A stretch of DNA of 64,000 nt, taken from NCBI GenBank assembly GCA_021904315.1, contig CM038907.1, forward strand, positions 16,933,223-16,997,222, written 5' to 3'. Positions 26,060 to 37,334 of the stretch are shown here, in pieces. The stretch is from Sphagnum magellanicum. Its lineage: Eukaryota > Streptophyta > Sphagnopsida > Sphagnales > Sphagnaceae. The notes beneath the pieces were generated by a model that ran no database searches, had not been told where the DNA came from, and saw only the letters and a program-made list of their open reading frames with translations. Made by a program: the position numbers and the translations under genes. Each line of letters starts with the position of its first letter. The stretch's first letter is position 1.

Positions 26060-26348
26060 GATTATGCAATCCTAGTTAAGCACATACCACGAGTTCTATT
26101 CCTGGATGATCAGACCCCCAAAATGCTCCTCGGTCCTGGACCACAAAATTGCCGTAAACCATATCACCGTCGTACTCCACCTCCTCGTACACACACTCCA
26201 CCTTATGGACTGTTATTGTCAGCCCCTCTGTGCTCCGCAGGAACACGCTCAGTACTGTTGCAACCGCGAGAAGTAAATTCCACATCCTCCTACCACCCCT
26301 GCTGCTGCTGCCGCCATCGTCACCGATCTCAATAGCTGCTGGTGCCAT
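24171..26348 (-). CDS. p24 (emp24/GOLD) cargo receptor, beta-type tail, four exons
   Basis: Exons (minus strand) 26348-26088, 25727-25541, 25150-25043 and 24304-24171 join in frame to 229 residues. Order of parts: a signal peptide (MWNLLLAVATVLSVFLRSTEG); a GOLD beta-sandwich (LTITVHKVECVYEEVEYDGD ... GLYTFCFHG); a coiled-coil linker (HLKPVNVKIAQLAEALESVS); a single C-terminal membrane segment (VAEYIILLAVSIGQVYLI); and a short cytosolic tail, QQLFSKRLGYNRV. p24 proteins cycle between ER and Golgi in COPII and COPI coats and help sort cargo such as GPI-anchored proteins. The tail suggests the p24-beta subfamily. Chosen start: ATG at 26348, leaving an N-terminal extension of about 23 residues before the hydrophobic core. 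An internal Met just before the core (MWNLL) could be the real start. The gene is head to head with cpFtsY; 307 bp separate the two ATGs. Confidence 0.92.
24395..24850 (-). repeat. Two tandem copies of the dispersed ~200-bp repeat in a p24 intron
   Basis: On the minus strand the copies cover about 24600-24395 and 24850-24635. Both contain the GAGCTGATGAA and GATGGTCTGACACTTT-like blocks and end in CTCATAAGGTTATGACT. They lie in the last intron of the p24 gene. Confidence 0.75.
25987..26057 (+). repeat. (GA)n microsatellite in p24 intron 1
   Basis: About 70 bp of uninterrupted GA on the plus strand, which is CT in the p24 transcript. It lies about 30 bp downstream of the exon 1 donor (26088/26087). 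Confidence 0.95.
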
Positions 26349-26515
26349 CACCAATCACTCCTTCCCCCCTCTTCGCTCGTGCTGGCAGCAGAAAGAGTCC
26401 ACCCGCCGCGGACCACAGCCCCGCAAGCTTGTGGAATTAGGGTTTGGCGCTCATGGCGCTCATGGCGCTCTTCCTTTGAAAGTTCAAACAAGCATTAACC
26501 GGATATGTTTCCGGG

Positions 26516-26589
26516 TATAAAAGACGACAAAAGATGTCATATGTTATGGCGTATGGTTTGTCTATATGGATAGATACCCGGTATAAAAA
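26516..26589 (+). promoter_or_regulatory. Duplicated CCGG-TATAAAA boxes upstream of cpFtsY
   Basis: TATAAAAG lies at 26516-26523, preceded by CCGGG. TATAAAAA lies at 26582-26589, preceded by CCCGG and followed by CCGG. The second box would place transcription start near 26612. That favours the ATG at 26656 over the in-frame ATG at 26596. The p24 start at 26348 lies on the other side, so this 0.3-kb stretch is probably a shared divergent promoter. Confidence 0.5.
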
Positions 26590-26655
26590 CCGGATGTGGT
26601 GCTGGGTTGCAAAGCGTTGTTGTTTGCTGCGGAGCTGCCTGCGTGCGAGCGAGCG

Positions 26656-29600
26656 ATGGCGTCGCAGGTTTCCAAGGCGGCAATGTTTGGGGCTGCTGCG
26701 TCGCCCGCGTTGGCTCAACTCTCATCTGTGCCTAGGACTCATCATCTTTTCAAGTGCTCTAGTTTTTTCGTCGCAACTCCTCTGCGTTGTCCGCAAAGTA
26801 GAAAGCAAGGCTGGCAATCTGCTCCGAGCTCTCTAGAAGGCCGCGTGAGATGCAGTAGTAGTTCCGACAGGGTAGGTTTTCTAGGAAGATTAGGGCGCGT
26901 CTTCAAGGAGAAGGCTAAGAGTGACATACAGTTGTTGTTTTCGGGGTTTTCCAAGACGCGGGAGAACTTGGCTGTCATTGACGAACTTCTCACTTACTGG
27001 AACCTGTCTGATTCCGAAAACATACTCGATGAGCTGGAAGAGGTACTTGTTTGCAGGTTGTCATTGAGCCTAGTAAGACTCTTTTGGTTCACGTTGCCGC
27101 CACTTGGTTATGGTGTTCTCGTTTTGATGAGTACAATGTGTAGAATTTTGCGGAGGATATAGTATTAAGTTTTGGACTGCTGTTGCGGATTGCTCCTTGT
27201 TGTTCTTCTCATGTCAACAATGAAACTGGCAATTATAGGCTTGCTTTTTGCTAGTTTTCCATTTGTTTTGGTAGTGCTTGGTTTGTATTTATTGCCTCAA
27301 TGTACCTTTGTGAATTTCACAGCTAAAAATATTTGCTTTTCCACATCTGATCAGATCAATTCAGTATTATAAGCTGTATATGCATTCAGACCTGCCACCT
27401 ATTTGCCTAGGTTGAAGCACTTGTTGGAATCTGTATGCTACATGACAGCATACACTTGTATGCTCATGATAGCATGTGTCAAGGAGAAAACTGGTAATCT
27501 GAAAGCATGTAATTTATGGCTTGCTTCAGCTTCATTCCTGGTTTCTTCTAGCTGCTAATCTTGTCTGATTGTGGCATATAATTGCTTAGCTGGAAGCTGG
27601 ATAACAGGGTAATGGAAACATCATGATGAAGTGAAGAAAATTGGAAGCCTTATTCTGTGCTGCTGGGCTCTTTGCAGGCATTGCTTATCTCTGACTTTGG
27701 ACCTGGAACTGCTATGAAGATTGTCGAGAGTCTCCGCAAAGATATTCTTAATGCAACCCTGAAATCAGGTCCAGAGATAAAGGTTGGTTGCAGCTTCATT
27801 TCTCTCTCATTCCCTTGAATCTTGGTGAGGAATAACTGGAAAGAGCATGTACTGAATCTGAAGTCTAAATATACAGGCTGTTAAGATTGCTTCCTGATCT
27901 ACAAGCATTGTCAACAGTCTTTGGATGCTTCTAATGCTGTATTCCCTTCTGTTGCAACTGGAGCCTGGTGGTTGATACTAATGTAATGGTTGTGCACTGT
28001 TAAAATAGTGGTATTTACAGAACCTTGATATGGCACCTGTGCTTTGTGTGGCCTTGTAGGTTGCACTCAAGAAAATTATAGTCAGACTCCTTACAGAGAA
28101 GGTGAGCAGCACTGAGCTACAGCTTGGCCAAAGGTAATACTGCTTTCTTCCTCAATCCAGTGAACAGCCTGGAAACATGTCTGAATCATATGTCATGAAA
28201 AAAGCATAGAAGATAAGACCTACTGCAAAAGCTTGCCCAAACCAACAACTTTTGTGGGTTCATATTGTTGCTGCAGTCGACCGGCTGTCATCATGATTGT
28301 TGGTGTCAACGGTGGAGGAAAGACAACTACCATTGGTGAGTATAAAATGGTGTGGTCTTTTTGGGTGCTCATGGTGATATGATTTTGGGTGTTGATTGCT
28401 CCAGTTTACATAAATGATGATTCAGGTAGCTCCTTTCTAGTGGAATCTGTGTTTCAACATGGATGAGAGCAAATTTGCTGAAGGAATGAGACTGCTGTTT
28501 TATGCAGGAAAATTAGCCCACAGGTTCAATAAGGAGAATGTCAAGGTGTCTCCTCATTCCTTTCTTTGCAGTTGAAAGGAACTTTCGTTCAGTCTTTCCC
28601 CTGGTTGGATTTCTTTCAGCAGCTAAACTGATGCAACTCCTGAAAATTATCTTCTTTTGGTTCATTGCATATTTTATGATTTCTGTTTGCTGCCTTCAAC
28701 TTTCAATGTCTCTGGTATGCCACTCTTCTCCTCATAATGATTCCAACTCAAATATGCATTTCATCCGCTTTATAGCTGCTGTTTAGGTGCTGATGCATGA
28801 GTGACAACATTACTATGACTGGCTGGCATGTTAAAGGTGCTCATGGCAGCAGGTGACACTTTCAGAGCAGCAGCCAGTGAGCAGCTGGAGGTCTGGGCTG
28901 AGAGAACTGGCTCAGAAATTGTGGTGGGAGAGGGATTAAAGCCTAGACCTGCAACAGGTAAGCTAATTGCAGAAGTTACTTCTTGCTTTCCCCTGTAGCA
29001 CTGGGTACAGCATTAAGGGTTTTCTTTTCCAATTCTGCTGACCTGTTGGCCTCCTGTTGATATTTATGGTGCAGTTCTGGCAGAGGCTGTCCGCCAAGGT
29101 GTGGAGAGAGATTTTGACCTAGTTTTATGTGACACATCTGGTCGTAAGTACCTACTACACACATCTGAGTTATTTTGTACACACATCTGGTTGAGAGCTG
29201 CCATGCACAATGATAGATGTCATACACAACAATATGATTGTGAGCCTTAAGAGTCTGGGGAGGTGGATATGTGACAGGGCTCCACACAAACTACAATCTG
29301 ATGGAGGAGTTGCGCTCCTGCAAACGTGCTGTCACTAAAGCTCTTCCAAGTGCACCCAATGTATGTATGTCTTGGTATGTGTTGATGATTTATTCTGTAT
29401 AGCTGATGCTATGTTGGGAGCACTGAATCATGAATTCCGAATTGGGTTGCCAATTTTGAAGAGCTTCAGGGCCTTACAGGTCATTGTCCTTTCTGACTTT
29501 TGTTTACTTTCTCTGCAATCATCATAATACCTGAAAGGAAATGCCAACTTGATTAGCCCCTCTCTGCAAAATGATTCTATGTGGATACAGAACTCCAAAA

Positions 29601-30446
29601 CTTTTACCTATTCTGTGAATGAACGTGAAGTGGTCTTTCTATGTGGTCAGGAGGTCTTACTAGTTCTGGATGGTACAACTGGCCTAAACATGCTTCCACA
29701 AGCTAGGGAATTTAATCAGGTAAAACTGCCTTTGAAATCACACATTCTTAATGATCATAGTAAGCATTTCTGGATAAGAACATCATGTCTGTTCAGAGGT
29801 TGCAGCTTCCATTGTGTTAAGCCTTTCTGCTGAACTGGTTGGCTTGATCCAGGTTATAGGTGTAACTGGTTTTGTCTTGACCAAGCTTGATGGTACTGCT
29901 CGAGGTGGTTGTGTGGTGAGCATCTTCTCTCTAACTAGCCATGCATGCCAGTGCCTACTTCTCCAAAGTTGACAATTGAAAATTGCCTCCTCAATGCTTA
30001 TCCTAGTCACAATGTGTTCATCCAGGTCACTGTGTGCATGCAATTGTCTGGGGTTAGGGTTTATGAAGTACCAGAAGACTATTCATTGGTGTTGTATTGG
30101 ATCCTAGAGCCAGATGAACCATGTGCTCTAGCTCCCTATCAGCAGAACACAGTTTGTCAGCACTAAAGCAACACAAATACGCACAGGTTGTTTGACTGAT
30201 GAAAATGGAATCAGCAGAGGCTGTTGATTGTTCTCTGTGTATTCTGGAGCTTTTGTACACACAACTACTGTTGACATGTTTGGAACTTGCCATCTAACTG
30301 AGTCTTTTACATTACTTCTATTGGTCTGACAGGTAAGCGTTGTGGATGAACTTTCGATCCCTGTAAAATTTGTTGGGATTGGGGAGGGGCTCAATGACTT
30401 GCAACCTTTTGATGCGGAAGCATTTGTGGATGCTCTTTTCCCTTGA
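26656..30446 (+). CDS. cpFTSY: cpFtsY, chloroplast signal recognition particle receptor GTPase, eleven exons
   Basis: Exons: 26656-27042, 27678-27782, 28060-28133, 28277-28335, 28508-28545, 28837-28957, 29075-29143, 29278-29360, 29651-29719, 29853-29915, 30333-30446. All junctions keep frame and give 393 residues, close to the usual length. The Ser/Arg-rich N-terminus is a plastid transit peptide. A short N domain follows ([20 protein letters not shown] ... [20 protein letters not shown]). The G domain has G1 [10 protein letters not shown], the insertion-box region with [18 protein letters not shown]3 DTSGR, G4 [10 protein letters not shown], and G5/closing loop [15 protein letters not shown]. 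With cpSRP54 and cpSRP43 it delivers light-harvesting proteins to Alb3 in the thylakoid. The bacterial-type acidic A domain is absent, as in other plastid FtsYs. It shares a divergent promoter with the p24 gene. Confidence 0.96.
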
Positions 30447-30547
30447 TAAGAACTGTCAATTTCTGTAAAATTTGTTGGGATTGGTGAGGGGCTCAATGAC
30501 TGCAACCTTTTGATATGGAAGCATTGATGTCATGTTCTTTCCCTTGA
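30361..30547 (+). repeat. Tandem duplication of the cpFtsY terminal coding segment
   Basis: The end of the last exon (30361-30446) is repeated at 30473-30547, just past the stop codon. Both carry CTGTAAAATTTGTTGGGATT, GAGGGGCTCAATGACT, GCAACCTTTTGAT, GGAAGCATT and TTTCCCTTGA. The second copy has small deletions and a frame change, lies in the 3' untranslated region, and cannot extend the protein. Confidence 0.9.
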
Positions 30548-33500
30548 GATGTTGATGGTAGTAGTTCCATGTTAGGAGGTGTAGATCGAATGTATGCCTT
30601 GTAATTGTGGCAAGGCCTCATCCTTGTCATTGCAATAAGAAAACTGTTGGGTCAAAATTGGTATTGTTTGGTCAGAGCACACTGTATTGTAGCACAGTAT
30701 TATCAGACATGCAGCAAAACAGTAGGGTGTTCTTCAACTTGACTACTTAGCCTGTGCAGTGTGAAGAACAATTCTATCCACACATCTGTTTAGAAGAGTG
30801 ACAAGTTGATGTGTACTCTTTTTCCTATCCTACTTCTTGCATAGTTCAGGAAGCATGATTGCTATTTTCAGTTAGGTTTTTGTGAAAATAAGCTTCAAAT
30901 CTTTTGCCACTTTATCATGGGGTTGTTCTGCAAAGATTGCATTTTCAGGTGACACAAAGCTGGGAATGATGAGATAGTCTTCAGGCAGTGGGATTGTAAC
31001 ATTTGAGCCATAGTCTTCACACTTCAGTATTTGGTGAAGACAAAAAAAAAGTGAGAACGGAAGAACTGAAACAACATGTCTTTTCTGATAGAAAGGACAG
31101 ACTTCCATATTCCTTCATGATCTTTAATGAAGAAAATTCTGTATCTCGAGAGCCTGTAGAACTGTACAAAAACACGGCACCAACAAACATACAAAACAAC
31201 ACCCCTACTGTTGTTGTCCTGAACGACTCGAAGAACGGAACAGACAAAAGTGTTTCCAAACTGTTGCAACCTATTCGAGGTTCTGTGTACAGAAAAAAGT
31301 CTTCACCAGATCCCGGAGAGGTTTACATCGTTTTTGCCACATCTCAAAACACGCCAAGCCATTGCCGTGGGTGTTTCAAGCCCCAGCCGCTCAGCTGCTC
31401 TGCCTTATAGATATGGCGCTTGCAGAAAACAAGGCAAGGAAGAAAGATAACATCAAAGAAAGCTCACTCCCTTTCTACAAACCTACGCAGACATAGTCAG
31501 TAAGAAAAGTAGGTACCAAAGAAAATCAGTACGCATCACGACTGATCGCGAGATCTTCGCGACAAACACAGATCAGAAGTATTTGTCTACAACCAAAATG
31601 ACAAACTTTCTCTCATCTTAACTGCAAACTCAGAGAAAATGGAAGAAAACACGAAAACATCCAGCAAGGCAAAGGATTTTTTTCCTTGCAAACAACAATG
31701 CAAAGGCCAAACGATCCGAAATCGCCACTGAAAGACGCTAGGGACTGTAAGTACGCAGCCCAAGTTCATGAAGTTCGCAATGCAGCGACATACTCAACAC
31801 ACTAGACAATGTTTCCTGCACGCACTTCAGAAGCCGTTACGCCGCAACCTGAGAGAGAAGACTGTGAAGGGGGCATCTTTATAGCTCAGAAACCGGGCTC
31901 GGTTGCGGTGGCTTGCCTTCTCAGACCTAAGATTCCGTTTGGAGAAATCCGAGGCTATCTTTTGTATCGTTCGACAACAGACCCACAGTGGTTACGTCGC
32001 ACAAAATTTGAGAAGAACAGAGGATGAGGAGTGAGAAGCACACATTCTTCTGTCTGTCTGTGAGCAGCGAGAGATGTTAACACCTTTGGCACAGATCGAC
32101 CAATATGTGCAACTTGTGTGATTGATTACCTCATGTGGAGAAAGCTTATGAGGATTCCTTTTTGTTTCCTGGTGCCTTGGTAGGGGAGAGTTTCCCGTGT
32201 CTCTCGGCAACGGTTGTAGGCTCTGTTTTTCCTTTATATGCAATCGGATGATATCGGTTCTGTTTTTGTCAAAATGCATTGAACAGCTCTTGAGCTTGCA
32301 GTGTGACGCGTAACAAAGGTTGCAGTTCGCGACATCGATGTGCAGCGAATTGGATGTTCCATTCCTTGTCCTGGCATCTCTTTCCATGTGTGTATGTGGC
32401 AATGTGGTTTTTCCTGAATCCTTGTCTTGAACCTTCTGGCTTAACCGTAAGGTTCTATCATCACGATCTTGAGAGAATTCCGGGAGAAAGGAAAGAGCAT
32501 GAAGAGCTCATTGAGCCTTTGTTCTTTTCAGATGTGGCCTCACTGTTGGTCCACAGCCTGGGTTTGGAAAAAAGAATCCCTCACTTCAGAATCCAGTCAT
32601 TCTTAATTACTGAGTCATAAAGCACATCAGGAGCATGGAATTCAGCAGCAGAAGTGGTGGAGCTGCAGTGTTGTGGGTGGGGTAGGATTTCTACACATGA
32701 AACACAGTGTCAGACATAAGGTCTTCCATACTGCCATCAGCTGCTGATATGCCATTGATGAAAGAAGAAAAAATGGTCAATGCAATGGCATAATCTTAAG
32801 CACATGCTGTTGCATCTGTTCATTGTGGAAAAAGAGGTGAAATGCCTGATATCATATGTTTGATGCAAAAGGCTGGTTGTTGCATATGCTGGTTAGAAAG
32901 TGCCTGTACATATGTGGAGAACTGAAATAAACTTGGCTGCAAAAGGACTGTGCTGAATGGTTTTCCATGTGCAACTCAAGCTCATCAGTATTGGCATGAT
33001 GTACACTGAATCTTGTCACCCCTATGTCAATTATTCTGAGTAATGTTTTGTTTCTTCTTTTGCCCCAGACTCTTTGTAAAGCCTTTTGTGGGCACACAGT
33101 GAAGGAGTTGTTCTTCAATCACTCTCATTGATTTTTAATGCAAATTGCTAAAGTTCATAGCTTTCACAAGCAGTGGATTGTGAGTAGTTTCAGATGATAT
33201 GTTTTGTGTTGGTGTACAATTACAACGCCATGGATAAAGTAAAGCTGTGTGAGGCTGACACTGAATCTGTCTGTTTGTGTGTCAGTGCATCCTATGGTTT
33301 CATATGTGCTGTCTTCATCTGATGACATGCTTGTAAACCTATGTGATGGGGACAAAGGCCAGACTTGCAATCAAATATTCAAAGGCCAATCCCACTATGC
33401 TCTGTAAGTGACCTTCAGTCCAAAGGAGACCAACACCTTCACCAGCAATTCACATTACTGAACTATCCTGCTTTTGCTTCAGGATTGTGTCGGGTTCGGT

Positions 33501-34857
33501 TCTTCCATCATTAGAATGATCATGAGGTTAGTCATAGTGAGTCAACTTCAGGATGTCGGTCTCATGCCAAAAATATGAAAGAGCTCAAATAGGCAAGTCT
33601 GCCTTGATTTCCACTCTCACTTTGCCTAAGCATCCAATTTGAATTGTCTTCAAGATCACTCTTTCATGAGTGACTCTTTGAGTCCTAGCTTTTGTCTCCT
33701 TTGTTTATAGGCAGATTGATTCTCTGTTCGCTCATTGTGAAGGGCATGATTATTTCTAATGATTTAAAACCCTTGACTAGGCATCCTTTAACATTATGCT
33801 TTACTCATCAATAAGCAAAGTCATACAGGAAATGCTCTCCTGAAGAGATTGAAGGTTTAACTTTAGAAAGATGAATTTAGTCCACCATGTTGGTCCCAGG
33901 GCAAGCTTGAAATCTACTAGTCCTTGGTCCTCCAAACACGTTGCCCTAGCTTAACTTGGCCTAGCTAGATTTAACTTATGAATGATTGCAGATACCATTG
34001 GGCATGGACATGGAAGATGTGATAGTTGTAGAATTTGTATTCATGAAGCTCATTCACACGTAGGTTTCTGTGTGAAATTATCAAATCAACTTGTCTATCC
34101 AATTATTTCCCAGCGAATATTGCAGGTTGTTCTAATCTTAGTCAGTCAAACGGATTTGAAATGAAATCTTCAAATCTTGAATCACCTTCAGACATTTCTT
34201 GTGAGGTCTTTGGTTCCAAATTTGTGTAGATGAAGAAGTTGGATGCAAATCAAGCCCCATCATTAAGGGCCTGCTTACCACCCAAATGCTTTGATTATTA
34301 TGTACATCATTGTAGTGTCCCCTTTGACAAATGTTTCATTTTGTTGGCTTTAATACACATTAATAAACTACTTTTACATTAGATTGGGCCATTTGTCATT
34401 TGTCATATTGGTCCACCTTCATCACCCTTAGTAATTGAATGTCTATTGGGTGGCACTTTTGCACACCACCATTGTTGGGAATTTCCATGGTAATTGTCAC
34501 ATTCTTGATGAATTGATTACTAGAATTGCATGATGTCCTTCCCACCTTGGCATCCTAGCTTAAATATGAGCTCATGTTCACCATGAAATTTTGCATTAAT
34601 TATAATGACTTTTAGCCAGATTGCCATTTATGTTGGATGGTTAGGTTGCAAGTATCCAAAATCCCTTGAAGGTCATGCCATAGGGATGTTGAGAAACTTT
34701 GGCAGGAGTTTTTCTCAGATCCATCACAATGGTGGGATCACTGGTCAGAAAAGGTAATGAGATCGTTTTTTCTTGTAATTCTCTTGCTGATGCAGGAAGT
34801 TAGTGCATGGTCACTTGTTGATGGTTCTGGTAGTTTTGGACATCTGGTCAAAGGCAA
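30548..34857. other. Intergenic; possible promoter at 31.5-32.0 kb
   Basis: Apart from the doubtful exon near 30.9-31.0 kb, no gene was recognised. The 31.3-32.0 kb part is less AT-rich than its surroundings and might be a promoter. The remainder is unremarkable. Confidence 0.4.
30888..31027 (-). CDS. Possible last exon of an unidentified minus-strand gene
   Basis: A frame of about 46 codons reads CEDYGSNVTIPLPEDYLIIP, then SFVSPENAIFAEQPHDKVAK, DLKLIFTKT and a stop. It begins at a pyrimidine-rich stretch that could be a 3' splice site. Its balanced composition looks more like coding sequence than its surroundings. I do not recognise a family, and upstream exons (expected between 31.1 and 32.0 kb) could not be defined. 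It may be spurious. Confidence 0.2.
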
Positions 34858-35700
34858 ATGTCAGGTATCCAGATTTCAAACATAGGAAGACACAGAAGGC
34901 ACTCTGGCTCAACCACAAATGGAAACCTGACTGGGTGGAATCGGAACTGGCTGCATTGCCACCAGGGACTATTACCCACAAAAGCAAGCACCTTTTCCTG
35001 GAATGTGCGGCTTGCAAGATATGTGAAGACAGAGCAACCTCCAAAGACAATGGAACTTTTCCAAAAAATTCAGCAAGAAGGCATGGTTCCAGACAAGTTC
35101 ACTTTTGTGCCAGTGCTCTATGCATGCGCACAAGCACTTGAAGAGGGCAGATGTGTCCATTTGCAGATCATGGAGAGAGGTTTTGAGTCAATTCTTTATG
35201 TAGGAAATAGCCTCATTGACATGTATGCCAAGTGTGGGAACTTTGACAATGCTTTGAAGGTATTTGACAAGATGTTGACACATGATGTGGTTTCTTGGAA
35301 TGTCAAATGTAGGCAAGCAAAGAAGGCATTGGAACTATTTCAACAAATGCAACAGGAAGGATTCGATGCAGACAGGGTTTTCTTAGCAGTTCTAAATGCA
35401 TATGCTATTGAAGTGGCACTTAAAGAAGGCAGACGGATCCACAATCACATCATTCAAAGTGGTTATGAGTCTGATGTTTTTGTGGGTAATAGTCTTGTTG
35501 ACATGTATGCTGAATGTGGGAGCATAGAAGATGCCCAGAGGGTGTTCCATAAGATGCCCCATGTGCAATGTTGTCTCTTGGAGTGCAATGATTTGGGGAC
35601 ATGTGAAATGTAGGCAGGGACAGAAAGCATTGGAACTACATCAACAAATGCAAGTGGAAGGTGTGAAGCCAGAACCTGTCACCTTTATGCCCACCTGATT
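34858..35700 (+). pseudogene. PLS-type pentatricopeptide repeat (PPR) gene remnant
   Basis: About 3-4 PPR motifs are readable: MELFQKIQQEGMVPDKFTFV, VHLQIMERGFESILYVGNSL, IDMYAKCGNFDNALKVFDKM, LELFQQMQQEGFDADRVFLA and VDMYAECGSIEDAQRVFHKM. These are the P/L/S alternations of organelle RNA-binding proteins. Signs of decay: no organelle-targeting start, about six residues missing after DVVSWN, and a frame change near 35570. After that change the next repeat continues in another frame (VVSWSAMIWGHVKC, LELHQQMQVEGVKPEPVTF) before a stop near 35697. PPR genes usually have ten or more motifs, so this is a broken fragment. A dispersed repeat copy follows. The motif style is typical of the expanded fern PPR family, in my judgement. 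Confidence 0.8.
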
Positions 35701-35814
35701 GCAAAATGAAATTTTAAAGCTTGTCACAGCTTTAATGAGAATACTATTGGCTGTATGTCTTATCTATGTCTCTTGGGTGCTTGTCAACATGATGACTGAG
35801 GCTTCTTACTACTT

Positions 35815-35990
35815 CTTGAAATGTAACAGAAACTCAGGCTGCGGGTGTTTGTACAACTGTTTGCTTGAAGTTTTGGGCAGGTTGTTGTCTACTTATCTAC
35901 ACCCATTGATGAGAGCTAATAAAGTCAGTGCAGAGCTAGACACTGCTATTTATGATGAAGGTGAGGTTCTGATATCTGAATGGTTCTGTA
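35815..35990 (+). repeat. Dispersed ~200-bp repeat copy abutting the PPR remnant
   Basis: It contains TGTAACAGAAACTCAGG, CTACTTATCTACACCCATTG, GAGAGCTAATAAAGTCAGTG and ATTTATGATGAAGGTGAGGT in the family order. It begins about 115 bp after the last recognisable PPR codons. Confidence 0.75.
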
Positions 35991-37334
35991 ATCTCATAAA
36001 TGGTTCTGCAATCAGAATGTTTCTGCAACCTCATAAATTTTCTCTCATTGGTTCTGACAATTGTAAACAAACAAATCAATAAAATATCATATCAGTTACA
36101 AAAGTCTCATATCAGGAGCTAATTATGCGGCATTTGCAAGAAAACTGTTTCAAAATTGCTGGTAGTAGAATTTACATGGGACAAACTTAATTGAGAAAAA
36201 TCCAACAATTCAAATTAGGATAATTCACATGGTGGTGGTGATTTTTCACGTGTGTACATTGTCATGCTTCAATATTTTAGATTCAAGGCCAATGGATACA
36301 AATGGCCCAGTAACACAAACATTGCACCCATCACATCACATTTTCAATAGCTCTCTGCAAACAACACTCCAAATCCTGGACTCATCTTCCTTGATTATTA
36401 CACAATTGTATCAAGCTAGCTGCAGACCCAACCTAGAACTCATAGGAAATGTTGCCAGCAAAATATGGCATGCATCTGCTCCAAAAGCGGCCCATATGAA
36501 TTTTTGTGAGCATTATCCCAGTGAGGTGGACACAGCAGACACGTTCCTCAAAGAAAACGATGCGAACATCACGATTTATACCAGCAATTCCGTGCAGATA
36601 GCCGATACCCATCGAGGGGAGGAGGAAAGGAAACCCTAAAATCCATCTGAGCTGCAACATCCAAGGATTTTCTTCGATAGATTGTAGTAGGTACAATCAG
36701 TAAGCGCAAGCTCTTGCGATGGCGTGCGGCTACAATGCGAAACATTTTTTTGTCTCATCCCCAACAATAAACAAATGTTCGCCCAAAACTCAAGGTCCCC
36801 CACTTCTTTCTCGGTTCCCAACCAAAATCCCCAAGCCGTCAGTTACCGGAAATAGCTTCGGCGCCTGGCGGCCTCTCGCTGGTGACCTCGTCCATAATCT
36901 ACTATGATTTTATTCTAGGGGAAGGGCCTTTTCTTTTGAATCTTGCAAGAGTTTTTAGATAGCACCCACTCAGCCTAATGACCTTCTGACAGATCCTCAA
37001 ATCCTGCAATGTTCTCAAGGTAGGGCCTTCTGTCCTGCAGAAGGACTCCTAACAGGTACCTCAAATCCCGGGAAGGTTCTCAAGACAGGACCTTCTCTTG
37101 GAGGAGGAGGACACAGGACACGGTTCTTGATCTTTGTATTGTTGTTGACGACGTTGCTGCGAGAATTGGAACAGCGACGGACACGAGAAGGAGAAGAAGT
37201 ATTCAACAACGGTGGAGAGCTCGAACGGCAGACGAATTTGTTGTCTTTCGAAGGCGAACAACAGCAATAGCAACGCGGGCATCTTTTGGATACAAATCTG
37301 AAGGGGAGTGCCTAATTGGAAGAAGCTCTTTGAC
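35991..37334. other. Intergenic and 5' untranslated region of the cyclase gene
   Basis: There is an imperfect tandem duplication of about 58 bp at 36987-37110: CCTCAAATCC, then GTTCTCAAG and GGACCTTCT/GGGCCTTCT in both copies. A 62-codon frame at 36719-36907 (MACGYNAKHFFVSSPTINKC...) is Ser/Pro/Lys-rich like a transit peptide, but has no second exon or family match. I do not call it a gene. Confidence 0.4.

Noticed and set aside
36719-36907. 62-codon transit-peptide-like frame
   Set aside because: No downstream exon or recognisable mature protein; such Ser/Pro/Lys-rich frames arise easily by chance.
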